NCBI GenBank assembly: GCA_903834645.1
Contig: CAILKA010000621.1
Span: forward strand, 1-5,778
DNA length: 5,778 bases
From: an uncultured beta proteobacterium
GTDB lineage: Bacteria > Pseudomonadota > Gammaproteobacteria > Burkholderiales > Burkholderiaceae_C
Direction of reading: 5' to 3'
Each line of letters opens with the position of its first letter. The stretch's first letter is position 1. The notes beneath the pieces were generated by a model. The model searched no databases and had not been told where the DNA came from. It saw only the letters and a list, made by a program, of their open reading frames with translations. Below are positions 1 to 5,657 of this stretch, piece by piece. A program made the translations under genes and the position numbers.

Positions 1-876
1 GCGCGGCTCGAGGGCCGCTGCCCGGATGCGTCGCCGGCCGATCTGGCGGCGCTGCTCGACGCGATGCGAGGGGTGCCGGCTGGCCGGCTCTTCGTGCACG
101 TGCCGGCCGGCCGGCTCTTCGTGCATGTGCCGGCTGGCCGGCCCTTCGTGCATGTGCCGGCTGGCCGGCCCTTCGTGCATGTGCCGGCTGGCCGGCTCTT
201 CGTGCATGTGCCGGCCCCGCCCGGGGCGGCGGCGCTGGGCGCGCTCACGCAGCGCCTGGTCCGCCGCGGGGAGCCCGGCCGGGCCGAGCCGGCGCTCGTG
301 CTCAAGGCCGCGCAGGCGCAGGTGGGCAGCCTCACGCTGCGCATGAGCCTTTCGGGTGTCGGGGGCTATCCGGCCGAGATCGAGCTGCTGCGCCCGCCGG
401 CCGCCGATCTGCGCCTGCCGCACGACCTGCTGGCCGTGCTCGGCCGCGCCTGGGAGCCGCTGACCGAGCTCAACCGGGGCTGGGTCGCGCGCGTGACGGT
501 GCGCGGCGAGGAGCCCAGGCGCAGCCGCGAGGCGAGTGCACACTTCGAATGCGCGCTCGCGCACGTGGCCGCCACGCTGGCCGAGCCGCCGGCGCGGTAC
601 CACGCGCGCCACCGCGCGGCGCGCTGGGCGGTGGTCGCGCGCGGCCTCACGCCCTGGCTCGTGGGGCTGGGCGTCGTGGCCGTGGCGCTGTGGGCGCGCC
701 AGAGCGGGGGCAGCTCGGTCTTGGCGCTGCTGGCCAACGTCGCCCCGCCGCTGCTCATGGGCCTGTTCTTCGTGCGTCGCGAGATGCCGCGCATCGCGCT
801 GCCGCAATGGCCCACGCGGCTGGCCGACGACGCCTGGCCGGTGCTGGCCCGGCCCCTGAACGAGGAGCGTGCGTGA
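1..876 (+). CDS. Unrecognised protein with a C-terminal two-helix membrane hairpin; 5' end lies outside the window
   Basis: The frame is open from base 1 to the TGA at 874-876, giving 291 visible residues. The first ATG (64) is not a convincing start, because the codons before it already read as normal protein (PADLAALLDA), so the gene probably begins upstream. I do not recognise the family. Visible order: a helical stretch, then five 9-residue repeats of the type VPAGRLFVH (residues 25-69), a mixed soluble region, and two hydrophobic segments near residues 216-232 and 240-258 joined by a short Gly/Ser loop. Basic residues flank both outer ends (HRAARW before, VRREMPR after), which by the positive-inside rule puts both termini in the cytoplasm. 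The stop overlaps the GTG start of the AAA+ ATPase, so the two genes are very likely co-transcribed and translationally coupled. A role as membrane partner of the ATPase/VWA pair is inference from position only. Confidence 0.75.
   Translation, partial: ARLEGRCPDASPADLAALLDAMRGVPAGRLFVHVPAGRLFVHVPAGRPFVHVPAGRPFVHVPAGRLFVHVPAPPGAAALGALTQRLVRRGEPGRAEPALVLKAAQAQVGSLTLRMSLSGVGGYPAEIELLRPPAADLRLPHDLLAVLGRAWEPLTELNRGWVARVTVRGEEPRRSREASAHFECALAHVAATLAEPPARYHARHRAARWAVVARGLTPWLVGLGVVAVALWARQSGGSSVLALLANVAPPLLMGLFFVRREMPRIALPQWPTRLADDAWPVLARPLNEERA
73..216 (+). repeat. In-frame 27-bp tandem repeat, five full units plus a 9-bp partial unit
   Basis: Units lie at 73-99, 100-126, 127-153, 154-180 and 181-207, followed by GTGCCGGCC at 208-216. 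Each encodes VPAGRLFVH or, in units 3 and 4, VPAGRPFVH. Units 3 and 4 are identical. All variation sits at three positions: the third base of the Ala codon (T or C), the second base of the Leu/Pro codon (T or C), and the third base of the His codon (C only in unit 1). Near-identity indicates recent expansion by slippage or unequal crossover. Joining unit 1 directly to the partial unit gives a plausible single-copy ancestor reading VPAGRLFVHVPAPPGA. Confidence 0.97.
862..867 (+). promoter_or_regulatory. Ribosome binding site for the MoxR-type ATPase gene
   Basis: GAGGAG lies five bases before the GTG at 873, inside the 3' end of the preceding gene. It decides the start: the frame stays open further upstream, but only this GTG has a strong SD and the typical GTGA stop/start overlap. 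It is the strongest SD sequence I found in the window. Confidence 0.8.
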
Positions 877-1955
877 ACGTCCCGCCGGTTTCCATCACCA
901 CCGCCAAAGCCGCGCTGCTCGAGCAGTTCGCGCACCCCGCGCTGCGCCTGCGTGCCACGATGCTGTGGGGCAGCCGCGGCGTGGGCAAGAGCTCGATCGT
1001 GCACCAGGTGGCCGCGCACCACGGCGTGCCGCTCACGGACCTGCGGCTGACCACGCTCGAGCCGGTGGACATCCGCGGCGCGATCTACGCCGACGAGCGC
1101 CAGGGCCGCACGGTGTGGTTTCCGCCGGAGTTCCTGCCCGGCCCCGACGAGCCCGCGGGCATCCTGTTCCTGGACGAGCTCACCGCCGCCGACCCGCGGC
1201 TGCAGGTGTCGGCCTACTCGCTGATCCTGGACCGGCGCGCGGGCAACTACCGGCTGCCCGAGGGCTGGATGGTGGTGGCCGCGGGCAACGCGAGCTTTCA
1301 CGGCGCGGTCAGCCACGACATGGGCACGGCGCTGGCCGACCGCATGTTCCACCTGCACGTGCAGGCCTCGGTGGAGGCCTTCCTCGCCTATGCCCTCGAG
1401 CAGGGCCTGGCCCCCGAGGTGATGGCCTACCTGAAGGTGCGCCCGGACCGGCTGGACGACACCGCGGCGCAGCTCGAGGGTGACCACCTGGTCGGCGCGA
1501 GCCCGCGCGGCTGGGAGGACGTCTCGCGCGTGCTGCAGTCACCGCTCTCCGATGAGGCACGCCAGGTGCTCGTGCGCGGGCGCATCGGCGCGGCCAACGC
1601 GGCGGAGTTCTTCGGCGTGTTGCGCGAGCTGCGCGCCGGCGCCCATGTGCTGGCGCTGCTGGCCGCCGAGCCGGGAGCAGCCACCGCGGCGCTGCTGCCG
1701 CGCACGCTCGAGGGGCTGTACGGCCTGGTCTACGGGCTGCTGGGTGCGGCCACGTCGGACGGCGCGATGGCGCGCGCGCTGGCCATCGTCGGGCAGCTGC
1801 CAGACATCCGTGCACCCCAGCCGCTGCCGCTGCGCGAGGTGCGCACGCTGGCGGTGGAACTGCTGGCGCAGCGCGCGCTGTCGAGTGGCCTGGAGCGGGC
1901 GATGCTCGACAGCCCCGTCTACCGCGCGCACGTGCAGGAACTGCGCGGCGCATGA
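873..1955 (+). CDS. MoxR-type AAA+ ATPase
   Basis: This 360-residue cytoplasmic ATPase probably couples ATP hydrolysis to remodelling of a substrate together with the VWA protein encoded next. Seen in the sequence: Walker A GSRGVGKS (33-40), Walker B ILFLDE (97-102), a sensor-1 Asn in AAGN (N139), a candidate arginine finger in ALADRMFHLHV (R157), and SPRGWEDVSR (210-219), which fits the sensor-2 region of the C-terminal lid. The order and spacing match the MoxR/AAA_5 group; the family usually has 300-400 residues. The last ~140 residues are helical and leucine-rich with no motif I can name. The GTG start is supported by GAGGAG five bases upstream and by the 4-bp overlap with the previous stop. 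MoxR ATPases are known to pair with VWA-domain proteins in assembly, metal insertion or stress functions; the actual client here cannot be read from sequence. Confidence 0.92.
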   Translation: MNVPPVSITTAKAALLEQFAHPALRLRATMLWGSRGVGKSSIVHQVAAHHGVPLTDLRLTTLEPVDIRGAIYADERQGRTVWFPPEFLPGPDEPAGILFLDELTAADPRLQVSAYSLILDRRAGNYRLPEGWMVVAAGNASFHGAVSHDMGTALADRMFHLHVQASVEAFLAYALEQGLAPEVMAYLKVRPDRLDDTAAQLEGDHLVGASPRGWEDVSRVLQSPLSDEARQVLVRGRIGAANAAEFFGVLRELRAGAHVLALLAAEPGAATAALLPRTLEGLYGLVYGLLGAATSDGAMARALAIVGQLPDIRAPQPLPLREVRTLAVELLAQRALSSGLERAMLDSPVYRAHVQELRGA

Positions 1956-1993
1956 GGGGCGGCGCGCACCGGCCGGGCCCGCGCGCCGCATGA
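1952..1993 (+). other. Possible 13-codon coupling mini-ORF between the ATPase and VWA genes
   Basis: An ATG at 1952 overlaps the ATPase stop as ATGA (1952-1955) and reads MRGGAHRPGPRAA before a TGA at 1991-1993. That TGA overlaps the ATG of the VWA gene, again as ATGA (1990-1993). AGGAA at 1936-1940 sits 11 bases before the mini-ORF ATG, while the VWA ATG has no recognisable SD of its own. The arrangement could pass terminating ribosomes stepwise from one gene to the next. The peptide is Arg/Gly/Pro-rich and resembles no protein I know; it may have no function of its own, and chance is possible in such GC-rich DNA. Confidence 0.4.
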
Positions 1994-3312
1994 CGCGCTG
2001 CGGCGCCATCGAGCTCGAGCACCGCGGCGTGCGCGCCGTGCAGCACCTCATCGAGCACGCACCGGGCAGCGGGGCGCTGGCGCTGTGGGCGGCTCACCAC
2101 GACCTGGCCGAAGGCCAGACGAGACCCGAAGACGCTGGCTCAGGCACCCTGGGCGACCAGCCGCCGCAGGTCGCCGCCGTCACGACCGACGGCCACACGC
2201 TCTTCTACACGCCGGGCTTTGCCGAGCTGGCGCTGCGCGAGCAGGCGGGCTGGGTGGCACACGCGGTGCTGCACGTGGCCCTGCGCCACGTGTCGCGGCG
2301 CGAGGCGCTGCGTGCACGCGTGGGCCAGGTGGACGCGCAGCTGTGGAACCTGTGCGCCGATGCCCTGGTGCAAAGCGCGCTGGCGCACCTGCGCTGGCTC
2401 GACCGCCCTGCGGGCGTGGCCGACCTGCCCACGCTGCTGGACCAGGTGCTCGAGCGCACCGAGCCCGAGGAGGCGGCGCTGGCGCGCTGGGACGTCGAGC
2501 GGCTCTACGCCGCGTGTGATGACCGCGACTCGCAGGGCCGCGACGGCAAGCGTGCGGCGCGGCTGCGCCGTCTTGGCCAGGGGCAGGCTGCCGATCTGCT
2601 GGAGCGTGGCGCCGGGCAGCAGGCGCCGCGCCCGGAGCAGGAGGCGCAGCTCGCGCACGACTGGTGCGAGCGGCTGCTGCGCGGGCAGGCCGACGACGGC
2701 GCGCAAGCGCTCGTGCGTGTGCTGCTGGCCGACCTGCCGCGCACCCGCACGCCCTGGGAGCACGTGCTGCGCGCGCACCTCGGGCGCGCGCTGTCGCGCC
2801 GCGTGGCGCTCAACTGGTCACGCCCGAGCCGATCGTGGCTGGCCAACCGCGGCCGCGTGGGTGCAGGCGGTGCCGGCCGGATGCCCTGGGAGCCGGGCAC
2901 CACCGCCTCGCGCCGCGTGCCGCGCCTGGTGGTGGTGGTCGACGTGTCGGGTTCGATCGAAGAGGCGCTGCTTGCGCGCTTCGCGCGCGAGATCGTGGCG
3001 CTCACGCGGCGCCTGGAGGCGCCCTGGACGCTGGTGGTGGGCGACGACGCGGTGCGCTCGGTGCGCCACTTCGAGCCCGGCCGCGGCGACTTCGGCCAGC
3101 TGCCCGCGCGCGGGGGCGGTGGCACCGACTTCACGCCGCTGCTGCAGGAGGCCCAGCGCCACCGGCCCGACCTCATCGTCGTGCTCACCGATCTCGACGG
3201 CCCGGCGCGCGAGCGTCCTCGCTGCCCGGTGCTGTGGGCGGTGCCGGCCATGGGTGCGCTGCCCCTGCCACCTCGGGCGTCCTTCGGGCAGGTGCTGCGG
3301 CTGCAGGCCTGA
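1990..3312 (+). CDS. VWA-domain protein with a metallopeptidase-like N-terminal domain (DUF2201 type)
   Basis: This 440-residue protein is predicted to be cytoplasmic; I see no signal peptide or membrane segment. The N-terminal part resembles the DUF2201_N putative metallopeptidase domain: TTDGHTLFYTPGF (about 66-78), then HAVLHVALRH (91-100) where the family motif is of HExxH type, then WNLCADA (119-125) with a candidate conserved Asp at D124. The middle (about 145-300) is charged and helical. The C-terminal VWA domain has a complete MIDAS: DVSGS (318-322), Thr in GGTDF (T379) and Asp in LTDLDG (D401). A metal-dependent VWA partner fits the adjacent MoxR ATPase. ATG 1990 is the only start codon in this frame between the ATPase stop and the conserved region; it has no clear SD, so coupling to upstream translation is likely. 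The catalytic Glu of the peptidase motif is replaced by Ala92, so proteolysis is doubtful. Confidence 0.88.
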   Translation: MTRCGAIELEHRGVRAVQHLIEHAPGSGALALWAAHHDLAEGQTRPEDAGSGTLGDQPPQVAAVTTDGHTLFYTPGFAELALREQAGWVAHAVLHVALRHVSRREALRARVGQVDAQLWNLCADALVQSALAHLRWLDRPAGVADLPTLLDQVLERTEPEEAALARWDVERLYAACDDRDSQGRDGKRAARLRRLGQGQAADLLERGAGQQAPRPEQEAQLAHDWCERLLRGQADDGAQALVRVLLADLPRTRTPWEHVLRAHLGRALSRRVALNWSRPSRSWLANRGRVGAGGAGRMPWEPGTTASRRVPRLVVVVDVSGSIEEALLARFAREIVALTRRLEAPWTLVVGDDAVRSVRHFEPGRGDFGQLPARGGGGTDFTPLLQEAQRHRPDLIVVLTDLDGPARERPRCPVLWAVPAMGALPLPPRASFGQVLRLQA

Positions 3313-3321
3313 GCGGGCCGG

Positions 3322-3373
3322 GCTCGGCTTTCGCACGACAGCGCCGGGGCGCACGGCGCACGGCGCGCCGAGC
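3322..3373 (+). other. Inverted repeat after the VWA gene; weak terminator candidate
   Basis: GCTCGGC (3322-3328) can pair perfectly with GCCGAGC (3367-3373). The 38-base interval holds a smaller stem, GCGCC (3341-3345) with GGCGC (3355-3359). It starts ten bases after the VWA stop, between convergent genes, where terminators are expected. There is no T-tract on either strand, so a classical intrinsic terminator is not shown. Confidence 0.25.
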
Positions 3374-3381
3374 GGCGACCA

Positions 3382-3433
3382 GGCGGCAACCGGGCGGCAA
3401 CCGGGCGGCAACCGGGCGGCAACCGGGCGGGGG
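3382..3433. repeat. 11-bp direct repeat array with regular G-tracts in the convergent intergenic gap
   Basis: The unit GGCGGCAACCG occurs four times without change at 3382-3392, 3393-3403, 3404-3414 and 3415-3425. It is followed by a partial GGCGGGGG (3426-3433) and preceded by a degenerate copy (3371-3381, about 8 of 11 bases matching). GGG runs recur every 11 bases (3392, 3403, 3414, 3425) and end in G5 and G4 runs (3429-3433, 3435-3438). The array lies outside both flanking genes, so it is not coding. Its role is unknown: candidates are replication slippage alone, a G-quadruplex, or a Rho-dependent end region. Confidence 0.93.
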
Positions 3434-3450
3434 CGGGGCTCAGGCTGCGC

Positions 3451-4293
3451 TCAGACCGCGCGCTGGTCGAGCAGCCAGCTGCCCCCGTCGAACTGGCGCA
3501 GGTTCTCGTGCAACCACGGCAGCGCCTGCGCGAGCGCCGCGTGCAGCGTGTGGGGCGGGTTGAACACGAAGACGCCGCTGCCGGCCATGCCAAAGCCCCG
3601 TGCATCGGGCTGCTGCACCGTGAGCCGCGCGTGCAGCCAGCCCTTGGGCGCGATGGCCTGCAGCCGACGGGGCAGCTCGCGTGCAGCCACGCGACCGACC
3701 TGCGGGTACCAGACGATGTAGACGCCCTCGGCGAAGCGCGCCAGCGCATCGCGCAGCGTCGCGATCACGCGCGCGTAGTCGCGCTCGAGCTCGTAGCTCG
3801 GGTCGATCAGCACGAGGGCGCGCCGCGTCGGCGGGGGCAGCACGGCCTTGAGCGCCTCGAAGCCGTCGGCACGCGCCACCTCCACGCCTGGGCCGCGGCC
3901 CAGGCGCATCGCGAGCATGCGCACGTCGCTCGGGTGCAGTTCGAACAGGCGCAGATCGTCCTGGTGGCGCTGCAGGGCCCGCGCGATGGCCGGTGACCCC
4001 GGGTAGCTGCGCAGCGACCCCGAGGGGTTGGCCTTGGCGAGGTGGGCGAGGTAGCGCCCCACGAGCGGCGGCGCGTCCTTCCTGCCCCACAGCGGCGCCA
4101 CGCCTTGCGCGTACTCGGCCTTCTTGCGCGCGACCGCACTGTTGAGCGCGTACTCGCCTGCGCCGGCGTGCGTGTCGACGAAGCGCCAGCCCTTTTCCTT
4201 GAGGTTCAGGTACTCGAGCACGTGCAGGAGCACGGCGTGCTTGAGCACGTCACCGTGGTTGCCGGCGTGGAAGGCATGGCGGTAGGCGAGCAT
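3451..4293 (-). CDS. rlmJ: 23S rRNA (adenine(2030)-N(6))-methyltransferase RlmJ
   Basis: RlmJ uses S-adenosylmethionine to methylate N6 of A2030 in 23S rRNA in the cytoplasm, before or during 50S assembly. The protein has 280 residues, the length I recall for the E. coli enzyme, with strong family signatures: N-terminal MLAYRHAFHAGNHGDVLKH (1-19), SAM-binding FVDTHAGAGEY (38-48), LFELHPSD (116-123), catalytic motif LIDPSYE (162-168) and GSGVFVFNPP (238-247). The start is ATG 4293 because the family begins exactly at MLAYRHAFHAGNH; the frame extends upstream to 4380 but that extension has no family match and would run into the divergent gene. The N6-adenine methyltransferase motif is normally DPPY; here the second Pro is Ser166. 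The gene is convergent with the VWA gene and divergent from the serine hydrolase. No SD is visible before the ATG. Confidence 0.95.
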   Translation of the reverse strand: MLAYRHAFHAGNHGDVLKHAVLLHVLEYLNLKEKGWRFVDTHAGAGEYALNSAVARKKAEYAQGVAPLWGRKDAPPLVGRYLAHLAKANPSGSLRSYPGSPAIARALQRHQDDLRLFELHPSDVRMLAMRLGRGPGVEVARADGFEALKAVLPPPTRRALVLIDPSYELERDYARVIATLRDALARFAEGVYIVWYPQVGRVAARELPRRLQAIAPKGWLHARLTVQQPDARGFGMAGSGVFVFNPPHTLHAALAQALPWLHENLRQFDGGSWLLDQRAV

Positions 4294-4300
4294 GTTCGGG

Positions 4301-4306
4301 AATGTA
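4301..4306 (-). promoter_or_regulatory. Possible -10 box for rlmJ
   Basis: On the minus strand this reads TACATT, four of six matches to TATAAT. Its downstream edge is seven bases from the rlmJ ATG (4293), which would give an almost leaderless transcript and fits the absence of an SD. I see no good -35 box, so this is tentative. Confidence 0.25.
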
Positions 4307-4332
4307 GGCGACTGCGTGGGCGCCGGCCTACA
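4303..4332. promoter_or_regulatory. 7-bp dyad in the divergent rlmJ / serine hydrolase promoter region
   Basis: TGTAGGC (4303-4309) and GCCTACA (4326-4332) are perfect inverted arms separated by 16 bases. Centre-to-centre spacing is 23 bases, about two helical turns, as in many dimeric regulator operators. Each arm overlaps a -10-like box, one per strand, so a bound regulator could affect both genes. A regulator cannot be named from this alone, and a hairpin or chance is possible. Confidence 0.4.
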
Positions 4333-4334
4333 CT
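4329..4334 (+). promoter_or_regulatory. Possible -10 box for the serine hydrolase gene
   Basis: TACACT matches TATAAT at four of six positions and lies 21 bases before ATG 4356, predicting a leader of roughly 15 bases. No convincing -35 is seen about 17 bases upstream. The gene start lacks an SD, consistent with a short leader. Confidence 0.3.
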
Positions 4335-4355
4335 GCCGCGCACACCAGCCCTGAC

Positions 4356-5648
4356 ATGAAGCACCCGCCCGCCCCGTCACTGCCCCAGGCCGCCGCGGCG
4401 GCTGGCACCCCTGCTGCGGCGAGTGCCGCCCCCGCGGCCGATCCCGCGCTCGACCTCGCGGCCATCGACGAAGCGCTGCGCACGCTCGTGGAGGACCCGC
4501 ACCGGCCGCTGGCGAGCCTGTCCGTGCTCGCCATGCGCCAGGGCGCCGTCGTGCACGAGGCGCACTTCGGCTGGCGCAGCGTCGAGCAGCAGCTGCCCGC
4601 CGACGGCCGCACGCTCTACCGCATCGCGTCGGTGTCCAAGCTCGTGACGGCCATTGCCGTGATGCAGCTCGTCGAGGCCGGTCGGCTGGCGCTGGACGCG
4701 GACGTGAGCCAGGCGCTGGGCTTTGCGCTGCGCCACCCCGCGCACCCGCACGCGCCCCTCACCGTGCGCATGCTGATGAGCCACACCTCGTCGCTGCGCG
4801 ACCCGGATGACCTCCTGCCCGTGGCGCCCGGCCAGTCGCTCGAGGACGCCTTGGCCGGCGCGCAGGCGCGGGCCTGGTGGGCACCCGAGCCCGACCGCGG
4901 GCCAGCCTCGGGCTGGTTCCAGTACGCCAACACCAACCAGGTGGTGCTCGGCACCGTCGTGGAGCAGCTCACCGGGCGCTGCTTCGACGAGCAGGTACGC
5001 GCAAGCGTGCTCGGCCCGTTGGGCATTGCCGGCGGGTTCCTGCCTGCGCGCGACCTGGCGCCGGGGCAGGAGGCGGATCTGGCCACGCTCTACCGGCGCG
5101 ACGCGCAGGGCGGCTGGATGCCGCAAGGACCGGACCGCACGGGCGTGCGCACCGCGCCGATGTGGCCGCTGGCCGACTACGCGCCCGGCCGCAACGCGGC
5201 GCTCTTCGGCCCGCAGGGGTCGATGCGGGTGAGCGTGCCGGGCCTGGGGCGGCTGATGCGCGCGCTGCTGGCCGGCGGCGCGCTCGACGGCGTGCGCATC
5301 CTGCGCGAGGAGACCCTGCGCGCGATGCTCGAGCCGCAGTGGCGCCACGACGACCGCCCGGGCCGCGCCAACGGCGACACCCTGCACGGCCTGTTCCGGC
5401 AGTGGGGCCTGGGGATGCAGCGCTTTGCCGGCGAGCCCGGGGGGCTCTCCGGCGCCGGCCATCTGGGCATGGCCTGGGGGCTGCTCTCGGGCTTCGTGTT
5501 CGACCCCGAGGGCGGCGGTGGCGTGGTCTACGCCATGGGCGGCACCTCGGCCGAGCCCGACCAGCACCCGGGCCGGCACTCGGCCTTCAGCCTCTGGGAG
5601 GAGCGCGTGCTCGAGCTGCTCGGGCCGCTCACGCGCTGCAGCCGCTAA
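4356..5648 (+). CDS. Beta-lactamase-fold serine hydrolase (class C/esterase type)
   Basis: This 430-residue protein belongs to the PF00144 serine hydrolase family, which includes esterases, D-aminopeptidases, DD-peptidases and class C beta-lactamases. The three active-site motifs are present in order: SVSK (92-95) with nucleophile Ser92 and Lys95, YAN (190-192), and HLG (369-371) in the place of the KTG motif. HLG rather than KTG, and general similarity, favour an esterase or peptidase-like enzyme over a true beta-lactamase; the substrate is unknown. The first ~30 residues are Ala/Pro-rich with no long hydrophobic core, so I do not predict a normal signal peptide, and the protein may stay in the cytoplasm. 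ATG 4356 lies 62 bp from the divergent rlmJ start; no SD is visible. The next gene starts nine bases after its stop, so the two may be co-transcribed. Confidence 0.9.
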   Translation: MKHPPAPSLPQAAAAAGTPAAASAAPAADPALDLAAIDEALRTLVEDPHRPLASLSVLAMRQGAVVHEAHFGWRSVEQQLPADGRTLYRIASVSKLVTAIAVMQLVEAGRLALDADVSQALGFALRHPAHPHAPLTVRMLMSHTSSLRDPDDLLPVAPGQSLEDALAGAQARAWWAPEPDRGPASGWFQYANTNQVVLGTVVEQLTGRCFDEQVRASVLGPLGIAGGFLPARDLAPGQEADLATLYRRDAQGGWMPQGPDRTGVRTAPMWPLADYAPGRNAALFGPQGSMRVSVPGLGRLMRALLAGGALDGVRILREETLRAMLEPQWRHDDRPGRANGDTLHGLFRQWGLGMQRFAGEPGGLSGAGHLGMAWGLLSGFVFDPEGGGGVVYAMGGTSAEPDQHPGRHSAFSLWEERVLELLGPLTRCSR

Positions 5649-5651
5649 GCT
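5646..5651 (+). promoter_or_regulatory. Possible -10 box for the flavin oxidoreductase gene
   Basis: TAAGCT, which includes the hydrolase stop codon TAA, matches TATAAT at four of six positions and ends six bases before ATG 5658. A transcript from it would start at or next to the ATG, so it would be leaderless. There is no SD and no clear -35, and read-through from the hydrolase gene is an equally good explanation for expression. Confidence 0.22.
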
Positions 5652-5657
5652 GCGGGC

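Noticed and set aside
64..66. ATG 64 as the true start of the first gene
   Set aside because: The frame is open to the window edge and the upstream codons look like ordinary protein; no SD precedes this ATG.
73..216. CRISPR array
   Set aside because: The 27-bp units are directly abutting without unique spacers and are coding. The 11-bp array at 3382-3433 is likewise spacerless.
26..346. A Cys-rich repeat peptide frame (RLAGPSCMC type) across the 27-bp array
   Set aside because: It is the same 27-bp repeat read in another frame. The flanking sequence is Arg/Ser-rich noise, while the frame ending at 876 continues into membrane segments and a coupled gene.
366..1487. A 373-codon open frame on the minus strand opposite the first gene and the ATPase
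   Set aside because: It is Arg/His/Gln-rich with no recognisable motif and lies opposite two well-supported genes; long antisense frames are expected at this GC content. The same applies to minus-strand frames at 2140-2778, 2505-3749 and 4377-5579.
1..3312. vWA-MoxR ternary conflict (defence) system
   Set aside because: Those systems pair MoxR and VWA proteins with recognisable effector or VMAP-type modules. I see no toxin, nuclease or effector domain in the visible genes, so a defence role is not supported.
3322..3373. Classical intrinsic terminator
   Set aside because: The stem is real, but the loop is long and no T-tract follows on either strand, so it is kept only as a weak candidate.
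4294..4380. N-terminal extension of rlmJ to 4380
   Set aside because: The 29 extra residues match nothing in the family, which starts at MLAYRHAFHAGNH, and they would overlap the start of the divergent hydrolase gene.
4356..5648. Antibiotic-resistance beta-lactamase
   Set aside because: The fold motifs are shared, but the third motif is HLG rather than KTG, there is no clear signal peptide, and the context is not a resistance locus.
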